Shown: piece after piece, positions 16,429-24,182 of the stretch
Layout: the number at the start of each line of letters is the position of its first letter
How positions within the stretch are numbered: position 1 is the stretch's first letter
Assembly: GCA_963831155.1 (NCBI GenBank)
Contig: CAWHOY010000006.1
Location: 682,001 to 746,000 of the forward strand
Reading direction: 5' to 3'
Origin: CAVRXQ01 sp963831155
GTDB lineage: Bacteria; Actinomycetota; Acidimicrobiia; Acidimicrobiales; Bog-793
DNA length: 64,000 nucleotides
Made by a program: the position numbers and the translations under genes
The notes under the pieces: generated by a model
What the model was told of the DNA's origin: nothing
Seen by the model: only the letters and a program-made list of their open reading frames with translations
The model's database searches: none

Positions 16429-17673
16429 TTAGCCGTCGATTGCCGCCGCGATCTGTGCCGCCGCCGCACGGTCGACCTCTCGGCGGACGTGGCTGTAGAT
16501 GTCGCCGGTGATAGCGATCGACGAGTGTCCGAGGCGCTCCGAAACGACTTTCAGCGGTACGCCAGCCTCGAGGGCCGTCGTCGCGTGACCGTGTCGCAGC
16601 GCGTGGAACCTGACAATGGGAAGCCCAGCCGCTCGAGCCCGCACCGTAAGCGTGCGCCCGAGCCACTGCGGATGCAGGCCCTCGCCGTCTTCGCGGGTGA
16701 ACACGAAAGTGTCGTCGGTGCGCTGCTTGCCGAAGCCCAGCATCTCTTTCGTCTGAGCGGCTCGATGCTGGCGAAGCGCCGCCGTCGTTGCCGGATCGAG
16801 CTCGACCGTGCGCCGTGACTTCTCCGTCTTGGGCGCGCATTCGACGACCTTGTACGCGACCGCGACGCGGGTCTCGCGTACGTCGATCGTGCCGGCTCCG
16901 AGGTCGACGGCACGCCACCGGAGTCCGCAGAGTTCGGAACGTCGGAGTCCCGTCATTGTTGCGAGTCGCCACAACGCGAAGATTCGATCCCCGCGCTGGG
17001 AATCGAGGAATTTGCGCGTCTCTTCGGCGGTCCAGACGGTCGGGGCCGCTGCCTTCGCCTTTGGTCGCGCAGCGCGAACGGCCGCGTTGTCGGCCGCGTT
17101 GCGGAAGGTCAGCTCACGATCGAGCGCGGATTTCAAAATCTTGTGAGCGGTGATGCCGGCGATCTCGACGGTGCGCGCGCCCGTGCCCGCCGACTTGAGA
17201 TCGTCGAGCCAGGCACAGAGACGCGTCGGCGTCACATCGCGCAACCTGAGCGAGCCAATGCGGGCCAGCAGGTAGGTGCGAGTCGTTCTCTCATACATCT
17301 CGACAGTCGACGGGCGCAGGTCGCTCGCCTTGATCGAGGGGAGCCATTGGTCCTCGACGAACTCGCGCAGCGTGATCGCCGACTGCTCGACGACACCGCC
17401 CTTGTCCGACCTTGCGAGCAGCTCAGTGAGGCGCTTGTTCGCGGCTGCCCGGGTTGGGAATCCCGACTCCCACACGCGACGGCGCCTCTGTACCGGCGCC
17501 TCAAGCGACGCCCCGCAGCGCGAGCACGTCATCGGACCGGTGCGCTCGATCCAGACCGACCCGCGGCATTTCGGCGTTGGGCATCGCCGCCACGGGTGGT
17601 CGCCGTCGGGGACGACGACGCCAATGCTCTTTCCTCGAACCCTGAGTTGCCCTCTCCTACGACTTGCGGCCAT
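16429..17673 (-). CDS. int: Tyrosine recombinase/integrase
   Basis: 414 residues from ATG 17673, preceded by GGAAGGAAG. The N-terminus has a zinc-ribbon-like CxxxxC...CSRCG pattern, then an AP2-like arm-binding part, a SAM-like core-binding domain (LREFVEDQWLPSIKASDLRP) and the catalytic domain. Catalytic residues are visible: Arg in MTGLRRSELCGLRW, HALRHGHAT, LGHSS and the Tyr in TGDIYSHV. It reads toward the tRNA and lies next to the att site, as usual. It overlaps the upstream regulator gene by 17 nt, so both are likely cotranscribed. Confidence 0.95.
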   Translation of the reverse strand: MAASRRRGQLRVRGKSIGVVVPDGDHPWRRCPTPKCRGSVWIERTGPMTCSRCGASLEAPVQRRRRVWESGFPTRAAANKRLTELLARSDKGGVVEQSAITLREFVEDQWLPSIKASDLRPSTVEMYERTTRTYLLARIGSLRLRDVTPTRLCAWLDDLKSAGTGARTVEIAGITAHKILKSALDRELTFRNAADNAAVRAARPKAKAAAPTVWTAEETRKFLDSQRGDRIFALWRLATMTGLRRSELCGLRWRAVDLGAGTIDVRETRVAVAYKVVECAPKTEKSRRTVELDPATTAALRQHRAAQTKEMLGFGKQRTDDTFVFTREDGEGLHPQWLGRTLTVRARAAGLPIVRFHALRHGHATTALEAGVPLKVVSERLGHSSIAITGDIYSHVRREVDRAAAAQIAAAIDG

Positions 17674-18316
17674 GACTTCCTTCCTTTCGTGCGCGTGACT
17701 TGATCGGACTCTTCGGCTCGCTCGCTCCGGCGACACCGGCGCGCTTCGGGTAGCCGAGGTAGCCGAGTTCCCTCGCCTTGCGAACCCACTTCGAGGCCGC
17801 TGCACGGCTGACGCCCCAGCGCGTCTGGATCGCCTTGAGCGGTGCGCTCGGGGCGCTGCGGTAGGTCTCCGCGACCTCTCGGTAATGGTCGTCAGGCCAC
17901 GGTTCGCCGGGCGTGCGCTCGACGCTGAACGGTTCGAGCCAATCTCCCGTCCCGTCCCCGTACTCCGCGGCGGCTGCCATAGCCCGGAGCTGGCGAAGCG
18001 GCAGGGACCGGAGCAGATCGGCCGTGATCGTCGGGTCGACGTCTTTAGGGCCGTTCCACTCCAAGCGCTGACCGTCTTGACTGATGCGAATGAGCGATCG
18101 CGACAGCCGCGTCGGTGCGCTGTCCTTCGTGGACTTCGCAAGCCATACGTACTGGGGGTCCAGTCGCAGCCCGACGATCTGCGGGACACCGTCGACTTCG
18201 ACGACGAGAATGTCGACCTGCTGCGGGATGCCCGGGAAGAGCACTCCGATCCAGCCGTCGTCATAACTGACGGCGAACACGGGGCGTCCGAGCGAAGCAG
18301 CGGACTTGCGAGCCAT
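17657..18316 (-). CDS. Hypothetical protein with C-terminal HTH
   Basis: 219 residues. The N-terminal ~110 residues form a beta-rich unknown domain (FAVSYDDGWIGVLFPGIPQQVDI). The C-terminus carries a helix-turn-helix: HYREVAETYRSAP, then AIQTRWGVSRAAASKWVRKARELGYL. Proteins of this plan are often found just upstream of integrases in actinobacterial integrative elements. It is divergent from the XRE-like gene across a 130-bp control region and probably regulates excision or lysogeny-type switching. Confidence 0.75.
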   Translation of the reverse strand: MARKSAASLGRPVFAVSYDDGWIGVLFPGIPQQVDILVVEVDGVPQIVGLRLDPQYVWLAKSTKDSAPTRLSRSLIRISQDGQRLEWNGPKDVDPTITADLLRSLPLRQLRAMAAAAEYGDGTGDWLEPFSVERTPGEPWPDDHYREVAETYRSAPSAPLKAIQTRWGVSRAAASKWVRKARELGYLGYPKRAGVAGASEPKSPIKSRARKEGSHGRKS

Positions 18317-18446
18317 AGTTGGTGGTCCCCTTCGTGCTAACTGTATACGGCGCTCGTGCGAAAGTCCAAGGTCGCTGAGCAGGGAGAATCCGAAACTGTG
18401 CCCTCAGGTGTAGCATGCTAAGCCACCGGGGTCTACCTTTCGTTTA
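18317..18446. promoter_or_regulatory. Divergent control region of the element
   Basis: 130 bp between the leftward integrase/regulator genes and the rightward replication genes. It contains a perfect 10-bp palindrome TAGCATGCTA at 18411-18420 and a GTATAC palindrome near 18345, candidate operators for the flanking HTH proteins. Confidence 0.45.
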
Positions 18447-18731
18447 GTGCCCTACGGACCGATGTTGAGCCCCGACGAGCTCCGCGACCTCGAGCTGGCG
18501 CGAGCGCTAATCGCCGAGCGTTCCGAGCAAGGGGTGAGCGCCGCCCAAGAGCTTCGCGAGGCCAGTGGTCGCTCCCGGCGTGAAATGGTCATCTCGAGCG
18601 GCGGCGCGTTTTCAATCGGAGCGGTCCGCATGTGGGAATCGGGGAAGCGGCGACCTCGCGGGCGTGCCGCTGTCGCCTTCGGCCAGTGTCTCCGGCAACT
18701 GTTGGCGACCGATCTCGAGGCCGACGCCTAA
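18447..18731 (+). CDS. XRE-like DNA-binding protein
   Basis: 94 residues from GTG (ATG 18462 is an alternative). A small helix-turn-helix is visible: ELREASGRSRREMVI, then IGAVRMWESGKRRPRGRAAV, matching the recognition helix and the W-E-x-G-x-R-x-P pattern of XRE proteins. It is the first gene of the rightward operon and overlaps the next gene at TAATG. Probably an element repressor or activator. Confidence 0.7.
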   Translation: MPYGPMLSPDELRDLELARALIAERSEQGVSAAQELREASGRSRREMVISSGGAFSIGAVRMWESGKRRPRGRAAVAFGQCLRQLLATDLEADA

Positions 18732-19051
18732 TGCCTCCGCCGAAGCTCACCCTCGACGACGTCCGCCATCGCGCAACCATCACGATCGAAGAGACAAGCG
18801 TCGTTCTCGGGATCGGCAGGACGCTTGCCTACGAGGCCGCTCGTCGCGGGCAACTTCCTGTGCTCGCCCTCGGTACGCGCCGATTGGTCGCTGTGCCCGC
18901 TCTGCTCAAAATGCTCGGCGACGGCGCCGACGACGCGGCGATCGAGCCCGAGAGCTCCTCGTTACTGGCTACCGCGGTAGCCAGTAGCCCCCGGACGGAC
19001 CCTGACTCGACCGGCCCTCGGCGACACCTGCGCCAGGTCCCCGGACCGTGA
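18731..19051 (+). CDS. AlpA/excisionase-like HTH protein
   Basis: 106 residues from ATG 18731. The core TITIEETSVVLGIGRTLAYE followed by AARRGQLPVLALGTRRLVAV is a MerR/excisionase-type winged HTH. It may act as an excisionase or activator of int. The C-terminal tail is disordered and contains a 24-bp palindrome (18963-18986) translated as LATAVAS. It overlaps the next gene by 4 nt (GTGA). Confidence 0.75.
   Translation: MPPPKLTLDDVRHRATITIEETSVVLGIGRTLAYEAARRGQLPVLALGTRRLVAVPALLKMLGDGADDAAIEPESSSLLATAVASSPRTDPDSTGPRRHLRQVPGP
18963..18986. repeat. CCGCGG-centred palindrome, copy 1
   Basis: Perfect 24-bp palindrome with TGGCTACCGCGGTAGCCA at its heart, flanked by AGCTCC on the left and CCCCCGGAC on the right. 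It lies within the 3' part of the AlpA-like gene. Related copies at 22065-22092 and 22351-22378 have different but still complementary arms. Confidence 0.8.
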
Positions 19052-19227
19052 GCGCGTCGCCGGTCGTCGACTCGGTGTCGAAGCGCCGCACCTTCGGCCG
19101 GAGGCTGAGCCGTCGCACCATCAACCGACACTTGAAGCGCGTCCGTCGTCGCAAGCGCGTCGCCGATATCGCCGAGCGACGGCTGCGTGCGGCCTACGAC
19201 GCGCTCGTCGAGGCGGAGGCTCAGTGA
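19048..19227 (+). CDS. Small very basic protein
   Basis: 59 residues from GTG 19048, overlapping both neighbours by 4 nt. About one residue in three is Arg or Lys (SKRRTFGRRLSRRTINRH, then LKRVRRRKRV). It is too short for most gene callers, but the tight overlaps and coding composition support it. Possibly a nucleic-acid-binding accessory to the replication genes; no family recognised. Confidence 0.6.
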   Translation: MSASPVVDSVSKRRTFGRRLSRRTINRHLKRVRRRKRVADIAERRLRAAYDALVEAEAQ

Positions 19228-20099
19228 GCGCCCTCGGCCGCGCCGCGCTCGCCTACGCGGCGCGAGCCTGGTGCGTTTTCCCGCTCGGCGAAGGATCGAA
19301 ACTCCCCAAGATCCCGAAGGTTGTCGGGGGCCGCGGATTCCACGATGCGACGATCGACGCCGACCAGATCGAAGAGTGGTGGTCGCGATGGCCGCGGTCG
19401 AACGTCGGCATCCGTACCGGGTCGGCTTCGGGCCTGGTCGTGCTCGACATCGACGCGCGACACGGGGGTAAAGAAACCTTCGCGCGACTAATCGACAACA
19501 AGAACAGCGTGCTGACCGACAACAAGAACAGCGCGCTGACCGACAACAAGAACATGGCGCTGATCGACACGCTCAGCGTGCACACGCCGTCTGGTGGCTT
19601 GCACCTCTACTTCGGGTGGCCCGGCATCGAGCTGCGTTGCTCGGCTGGTGTCCTCGGCGAAGGGCTCGACGTGCGGGCCGAAGGCGGGTACGTCGTCGCC
19701 CCACCGTCGAGACTTCGAGTCGGCGATTACTCATGGCAGGACGAGACCGCGCCGGTCGCGCCCGTCCCCTCATGGCTCGTCGATCTCACGCGCAAGCCTG
19801 ATCCTGTCGTGAGCGCGCCGCCCACGGTGACGCACGGCACCTCGTACGCGAGAAGCGCGCTTCGACGCGAGTGCGAGCTCGTCGAGTCCGCGATCGAGGG
19901 TCAGCGAAACGGCACTCTCAACGTCGCCAGCTTCAAACTCGGCACGCTTGTCGGCGCCGGTCTGCTCGACTCGGGCGAGGCAGACTCGTCGCTTTTGGCG
20001 GCCGCGCTCGCGTGCGGCTTGCCCGAGGACGAAGCGCGTCGGACCATCGCCGGCGCCCTGCGGGCGGGAGCCTCGCAACCTCGACAGGTGGCGTCGTGA
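19224..20099 (+). CDS. Bifunctional primase-polymerase (Prim-Pol)
   Basis: 291 residues. The N-terminal archaeo-eukaryotic-type primase domain is clear: YAARAWCVFPL, NVGIRTGSASGLVVLDIDARHGG (the metal-binding D-x-D) and HTPSGGLHLYF (the H-containing motif), with LGEGLDVRAEGGYVVAPPS closing the fold. The C-terminus is a short helical region. It probably starts DNA replication of the element with the helicase next door (4-nt overlap). Between the second and third motifs there is a threefold 8-residue repeat (DNKNS-type) that ordinary homologues lack. Confidence 0.88.
   Translation: MSALGRAALAYAARAWCVFPLGEGSKLPKIPKVVGGRGFHDATIDADQIEEWWSRWPRSNVGIRTGSASGLVVLDIDARHGGKETFARLIDNKNSVLTDNKNSALTDNKNMALIDTLSVHTPSGGLHLYFGWPGIELRCSAGVLGEGLDVRAEGGYVVAPPSRLRVGDYSWQDETAPVAPVPSWLVDLTRKPDPVVSAPPTVTHGTSYARSALRRECELVESAIEGQRNGTLNVASFKLGTLVGAGLLDSGEADSSLLAAALACGLPEDEARRTIAGALRAGASQPRQVAS
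19491..19562 (+). repeat. Three 24-bp tandem repeats inside the primase gene
   Basis: Three consecutive units encoding IDNKNSVL, TDNKNSAL and TDNKNMAL. The units differ at only a few bases, indicating recent expansion; the unit length keeps the frame. Confidence 0.85.
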
Positions 20100-21235
20100 C
20101 TGACGCGGCGCGCGCTGATACCGCTCGGCCGCGCGCGGACGTGCTCAGCCTTCGATGGATCACTGACGCGGTCGCGAACCCGCCGCCCGAGCCGCCGGTG
20201 TTGATCGAAGGGATGATGCGCGCCGGCGAGCTGCTCGTCACGGCGGGCCAGCGCGGGGCGAACAAGAGCTTCCTTGCGATGAACGGCGCCATGCTCCTCG
20301 GCCGCGGAGAAGGACTCCTCGGCGGAGCGCTCCGTGTCGCGAGGCCGGCTCGGGTGCTCGTCTGTCACGGCGAGGTCGACGAGTGGGAGGCGTCGCGACG
20401 GTGGCGGATGCTCGCCGGCGAGCAAGGCGTGCCCGATGGCCTCGTCGAGACGTTCGATCGTTGGCGATTGCGGACGACGCGCCGGCGCTCGAGCTCCGGG
20501 GGAGGCAGCGACGACGGGGGGAGCTGGTCGGAGATCGACGAGTGGGTCGACGCCGTGCTCGATCCCCGCGTCGAAGAGACCATCGTCGAGCACAAGATCG
20601 ACGTGCTGATCGTCGACCCGTGGGCCGTGTTCTACGCCGGGGACGAGAACTCGAACAGCCAGACCGAGGCTGCGCTCGACAAGCTGCGCGACCTTTCACT
20701 CCGCCACGGTCTCGCGATCTGGTTGATCCATCACTTCGGCAAGTCGACCGACGCCCGCGAGCCGGAGGATCTCTGGCGCGGCGCCAGCCGCCTCGCCGAC
20801 TGGGCGTCGACGCGGATCACGCTGTTGCCGCATTGGACCGAGCAGCAAGCCGCCCGCCAGGGCATGACACGCCAGCAGTCGCGGCGCTACGTCGACGTGA
20901 AGTTCCTGCGCCGCTCGATCCCGACCGACGACTTCTCGATGTGCTTCGACCCCGAGAGCGGATGGTGGAACCGGTGGATGCCGCCCGAGGCCGCAGCGGA
21001 CATTCGTCGCACGCATCTCGACGTCGTCGACGTTGTCGACGCTTGCCGCGCCGCCGGCGGTCAGTGGGCGTCTCAGCGGAAAGCAGCCGACGACCTCGGC
21101 GTGGCGGAGGCGACGGCGCGCAAGCTGCTCGCAAGCGCGGTGCGCACCGGAGCGATCGAGACCTCGCCCGGCCAGCGCGGCGCCACGATCTACCACCTCC
21201 CCGGCGCACACCTCGAGGACGGAGTCGGCTCGTGA
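20096..21235 (+). CDS. RepA-like AAA ATPase/helicase
   Basis: 379 residues from GTG 20096. RecA-like core: P-loop region LLVTAGQRGANKSFLAM, Walker B DVLIVDPWAVFYAG, and WLIHHFGKS. The segment GASRLADWASTRITL is typical of actinobacterial RepA-like ATPases. A C-terminal winged-helix (QRKAADDLGVAEATARKLL) may bind the origin. The P-loop has Asn where the Gly before the Lys is expected (GANKS). It pairs with the Prim-Pol as the replication module and lies directly before the TGCGCA cluster. Confidence 0.82.
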   Translation: MTDAARADTARPRADVLSLRWITDAVANPPPEPPVLIEGMMRAGELLVTAGQRGANKSFLAMNGAMLLGRGEGLLGGALRVARPARVLVCHGEVDEWEASRRWRMLAGEQGVPDGLVETFDRWRLRTTRRRSSSGGGSDDGGSWSEIDEWVDAVLDPRVEETIVEHKIDVLIVDPWAVFYAGDENSNSQTEAALDKLRDLSLRHGLAIWLIHHFGKSTDAREPEDLWRGASRLADWASTRITLLPHWTEQQAARQGMTRQQSRRYVDVKFLRRSIPTDDFSMCFDPESGWWNRWMPPEAAADIRRTHLDVVDVVDACRAAGGQWASQRKAADDLGVAEATARKLLASAVRTGAIETSPGQRGATIYHLPGAHLEDGVGS

Positions 21236-21474
21236 GCAAGCACGGCCGACGCCGCCGTCGTCGATCGATCGTCATTGCCCCGCCGATCCCCGACGACGCC
21301 AGCCCCGAGGTGAAGAACGGGCTCGCCGTCCGCAACGCGGCGACGCGCTCGGGACGGTGCCCGAGCTGTGGGGCGCTCGCCGAGATCGTCACGCCGCCCG
21401 CGCCGGGGAGCATCGGCGAGGCGCGGATGACACACGAGCCCGACTGCCCGGCGTTGCTCAAAGGAAAGCGATGA
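21232..21474 (+). CDS. Small zinc-ribbon-like protein
   Basis: 80 residues from GTG overlapping the previous stop. A basic N-terminus (KHGRRRRRRS) precedes a RCPSCG pair and a distal H-x-x-x-C (HEPDCP), a plausible zinc site. Last gene of the replication operon; function unknown. Confidence 0.65.
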   Translation: MSKHGRRRRRRSIVIAPPIPDDASPEVKNGLAVRNAATRSGRCPSCGALAEIVTPPAPGSIGEARMTHEPDCPALLKGKR

Positions 21475-21475
21475 C

Positions 21476-21670
21476 TGCGCAACTGACTGCGCAGAGTCAG
21501 TGCGCACGATCCCCCCTGCGCGGTCATCGAAAGTGGCATCGAGCAGGGATGACGGGTCCTAATCGACTGCGCATTAGGCGCACTGCGCAGACCTCGTCTT
21601 GCGCAGCCCTGACCAGGACTTATACGACCGCGCACTGCGCACCCCTACGGGGGGAGCCCGACTCTGCGCA
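21476..21670. repeat. Cluster of TGCGCA motifs, candidate replication origin
   Basis: TGCGCA occurs at 21476, 21488, 21501, 21568, 21584, 21600, 21636 and 21665 (plus TGCGCG at 21517). Most copies are extended to ACTGCGCA or TGCGCAGT. Eight copies in 195 bp is far above chance. The cluster immediately follows the primase and RepA-like genes, where iteron origins of small islands often lie. Confidence 0.6.
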
Positions 21671-22064
21671 GTCGGCTCTCCCGCCCGGGGGTGAGGGGGT
21701 CAGTGGTGGTGGTTGGCAGTCATTACCGGGGGAGGTGCCGAAGCGCGTGGACGCCGGCGCATCACCTCGCCTTGGACCTCGGTCGCGCACCCTCGTCTGA
21801 TGTCCGATCAGAAGCCCCTTACGAAGCCGCAGGTCAAGGGCACGATTAGTCGCTCATGCCCCCGAGCTGCCCCCGGGATCCGACCATGCACTACCCGTCG
21901 CGGAACCAGGCGCGGAACGGGCTCGAAAGGACGCGCTAGGTGCGTTTTACCTGCTCAGACTGAGGATTTCGCCCGTTCCCAAAAGCGCGCGCAGAACCCG
22001 CGCTTGGCGCATTTCGGAATCGCCACCTCTGCGACTTCGGGGGGAGCGAGCCGGAGGTGCGGGA
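21671..22064. other. Non-coding stretch after the TGCGCA cluster
   Basis: No convincing gene. It contains a degenerate TGCCCCCGAG/TGCCCCCGGG pair near 21857, similar to the integrase arm sites, and leads into palindrome copy 2. Confidence 0.5.
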
Positions 22065-22092
22065 TCTCCTCACCACCGCGGTGGTGAGGAGA
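22065..22092. repeat. CCGCGG-centred palindrome, copy 2
   Basis: Perfect 28-bp palindrome with ACCACCGCGGTGGT at the centre, in inverted orientation relative to copies 1 and 3 (AGCTTCC on its right, GTGCGGGATC on its left). It ends 11 bp before the start of the next gene, so a hairpin here could affect translation. Confidence 0.8.
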
Positions 22093-22103
22093 GAGGAGCT
22101 TCC

Positions 22104-22307
22104 GTGCTGACTGACTCCCAACGCTTCGAGGCCGAGTGCGCCCACAAGCGCGCCTACCGAACGCGCAAGGACGCGAAGCGTTCGCTCCGCCACGGGCTCA
22201 CCCTCTACGGCGGCCCGATGCTGCGGCCCTATCGCTGCACCTGGTGCCGGCGCTGGCACATCGGCCACTCCAACAAGGCGAAGTGGCTCACTGAGGCGGC
22301 GTCGTGA
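22104..22307 (+). CDS. Small phage-type protein with Cys/His pattern
   Basis: 67 residues from GTG with SD GAGAGGAG. HKRAYRTRKDAKRSLRH is followed by PYRCTWCRRWHIGHSN, a C-x-x-C...H...H arrangement common in short actinophage proteins. Probably nucleic-acid binding; precise role unknown. Confidence 0.65.
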   Translation: MLTDSQRFEAECAHKRAYRTRKDAKRSLRHGLTLYGGPMLRPYRCTWCRRWHIGHSNKAKWLTEAAS

Positions 22308-22350
22308 CGCGCGACCGGACCAGAACGGCCGTTACGCCCGGTAGCTCCGC

Positions 22351-22378
22351 GCCGTTGGCTACCGCGGTAGCCAACGGC
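22351..22378. repeat. CCGCGG-centred palindrome, copy 3
   Basis: Perfect 28-bp palindrome sharing the TGGCTACCGCGGTAGCCA centre with copy 1 but with a different outer arm (GCCGT/ACGGC). Flanks AGCTCC and CCCCCGCAC match those of copy 1. Confidence 0.8.
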
Positions 22379-22441
22379 CCCCGCACTTGGGCCTCCCGCC
22401 CCGGTGAGCGAACTCAATCCCCACACACGATCGGAGTCCCC

Positions 22442-23032
22442 GTGACAACGAACATCAGCACTGATCTTCGGAGTGACGTCATCACAGGCGCCGTGCTGCG
22501 TGCGATCGAGCGGTACGAGCGGGCTGCCTCGTACCGACGAGAGGTCGAGGCGAGACTCACCGACGCCCGCGCCGAGCTCGAGCACGCCGGCGCCGCTGGC
22601 GACGTCGAGTGGGCTCAATCGGCGAGCGGCCGCGTCCGCGAGTGCGAGATCCTCGTCGACGCCGCACCACCGCCCGATTTCGACATTGAAGCCCGGCACG
22701 CCGTCGAGGACGCGGTTCGGACCGTGCTGCGCCGGTTTATCGCCGATGTGAGTAGCCCGCGCTCGCACGAGTACGTCGAGCAAAGGGCGCGGTTGTCCCC
22801 GGCGTGGCAATCCCTCAACGCACAGTTGCGACGGTGGACGCCGACCGGGACACCGCCCGAGTTGGCTTTCGCGATGCTCCGCGCCGCGAGCGAACTCGAC
22901 GATCAGATCGACACTTACCTCGAGATGCACCCGGTTCCGCCCCGCGCAGAGGACTCACTCGTGCACGCGGCTCCGCGGCCGGAGCGCACCATCTCCGATT
23001 TCACTCTCTTGAACGAAAGGACACGACCATGA
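22442..23032 (+). CDS. Helical hypothetical protein of the element
   Basis: 196 residues from GTG 22442 (GGAG 5 nt upstream). The frame is open from 22304, but that extension would run through palindrome copy 3. Sequence is mostly charged helix (AVLRAIERYERAASYRREVE, then HAVEDAVRTVLRRFI) with no known motif. It is followed by an overlapping gene (ATG 23029). Unknown function. Confidence 0.6.
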   Translation: MTTNISTDLRSDVITGAVLRAIERYERAASYRREVEARLTDARAELEHAGAAGDVEWAQSASGRVRECEILVDAAPPPDFDIEARHAVEDAVRTVLRRFIADVSSPRSHEYVEQRARLSPAWQSLNAQLRRWTPTGTPPELAFAMLRAASELDDQIDTYLEMHPVPPRAEDSLVHAAPRPERTISDFTLLNERTRP

Positions 23033-23721
23033 CCAACCTCGCCTGGTCCGCAGAGGACGACGTTGCGACCATTGCTCATTTCGCCCGGCTCGAAAAGGCG
23101 GGCATCCGCCCCCCGAAGGCCGGGTCGCCCGACGCCAAGCGCCGTGATGGTGCGCTCGTGCGGCAGGCCGCCCGCGAACGCGGCGAGCGATTCGCGAAGG
23201 CAGTGACCGAAGCCAGTCTCGCTCCGGCGAAGCCACAACTTGACCGCGCCGAGCGCGAGCAGCGTCGCCTCGGTGACTCGCCTCAGAGTCCGCCGCGCCC
23301 AAGCGTGCACGCCGAGGCCCTTCTCGACCTCGCCGATCGGCACGCCGCCGAGATCGTCCGAACAGGCGGCACCGGAACCATCCCGACCGCATTCGATCCA
23401 CGAAACGCAAACGATCCGAGCTTCTTTTTGTCGGAGGCGAACGACCAGCGGCAGCGAGCCAGTTTGGCGGTCGGTCTGGCGCGGGTCGGGAGCGAGCAGG
23501 CACTCGCCAAGCTCCAGCTACACGAGCGTCTCCGCCGTGACCCGATTGCCCGGGCGGCGATGGCTCGCGCTGAGCGGAAGGCAGCGGCGAAAGGACGTCC
23601 CGCTCGGCTCAAAGACTTCTTGCGCGCGTATCGGAAGGTCGCACCGAAAGGCGAAGTGGTGAAAGGCGGCGCTCTCGGTGGAATTGTCGAGCGCGTCGTT
23701 GACCTCCGGGTGCCGCGATGA
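23029..23721 (+). CDS. Hypothetical protein, basic and helical
   Basis: 230 residues from ATG with AAAGGA SD. Contains long Ala/Arg-rich helices (ALVRQAARERGERFAKAV, then ERLRRDPIARAAMARAERK). Sits between replication and terminase genes and overlaps the next gene by 4 nt (ATGA). No family recognised; a packaging or regulatory accessory is possible from its place. Confidence 0.6.
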   Translation: MTNLAWSAEDDVATIAHFARLEKAGIRPPKAGSPDAKRRDGALVRQAARERGERFAKAVTEASLAPAKPQLDRAEREQRRLGDSPQSPPRPSVHAEALLDLADRHAAEIVRTGGTGTIPTAFDPRNANDPSFFLSEANDQRQRASLAVGLARVGSEQALAKLQLHERLRRDPIARAAMARAERKAAAKGRPARLKDFLRAYRKVAPKGEVVKGGALGGIVERVVDLRVPR

Positions 23722-24182
23722 TCATCGACCACCACGATCCGGTGCAGAACGAGCTCGTCGCCAAGCAGTACGTAGACGAGATGACGTCCGGTCGCGCTCC
23801 TCATCCCGAATCACCGCGCGGTGCTGCACTTTCGAGCGCGTACAGAGCTTGGCAGGATCGACAACGGAGCGGGCAGGTCGCGGTTGCGAAGGCCGCCGCG
23901 ATCGCCGCCGTCCAAGTCACGTCGGACGAGCGGAAGAAAGCACGGAAGAAAGCGGCGAGGAAGGCAGCCCGAAAACTAAAGCGCGCGCGGGCGGCGGTGG
24001 CACTGGCGCCGGAGGCGGTCGAGGAGCGGGCGCAGCGTCGGTCCGAGCGGCGAATGCGGAAGATGGTCGAGGCTCGCATTCCGGGTGACCCGCTTGCAGT
24101 CGGCTTCCTGACTTACCAAAAGGAAGGCGGCAAGCTCAGCCGAGCCGCTTGGAAGCGCCGGACGGCGCAGCGAACGCCATAG
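23718..24182 (+). CDS. Lys/Arg-rich hypothetical protein
   Basis: 154 residues. The middle is an extended basic coil (DERKKARKKAARKAARKLKR). The ends are more ordinary (IIDHHDPVQNELVAKQYV; VGFLTYQKEGGKLSRAAWKRR). Its stop is immediately followed by the ATG of the small terminase, so it belongs to the same transcript. Possibly DNA-binding. Confidence 0.55.
   Translation: MIIDHHDPVQNELVAKQYVDEMTSGRAPHPESPRGAALSSAYRAWQDRQRSGQVAVAKAAAIAAVQVTSDERKKARKKAARKAARKLKRARAAVALAPEAVEERAQRRSERRMRKMVEARIPGDPLAVGFLTYQKEGGKLSRAAWKRRTAQRTP

Noticed and set aside
21713..22087. 124-codon frame after the TGCGCA cluster
   Set aside because: No ribosome site and a composition unlike neighbouring genes; it also runs through a palindrome.
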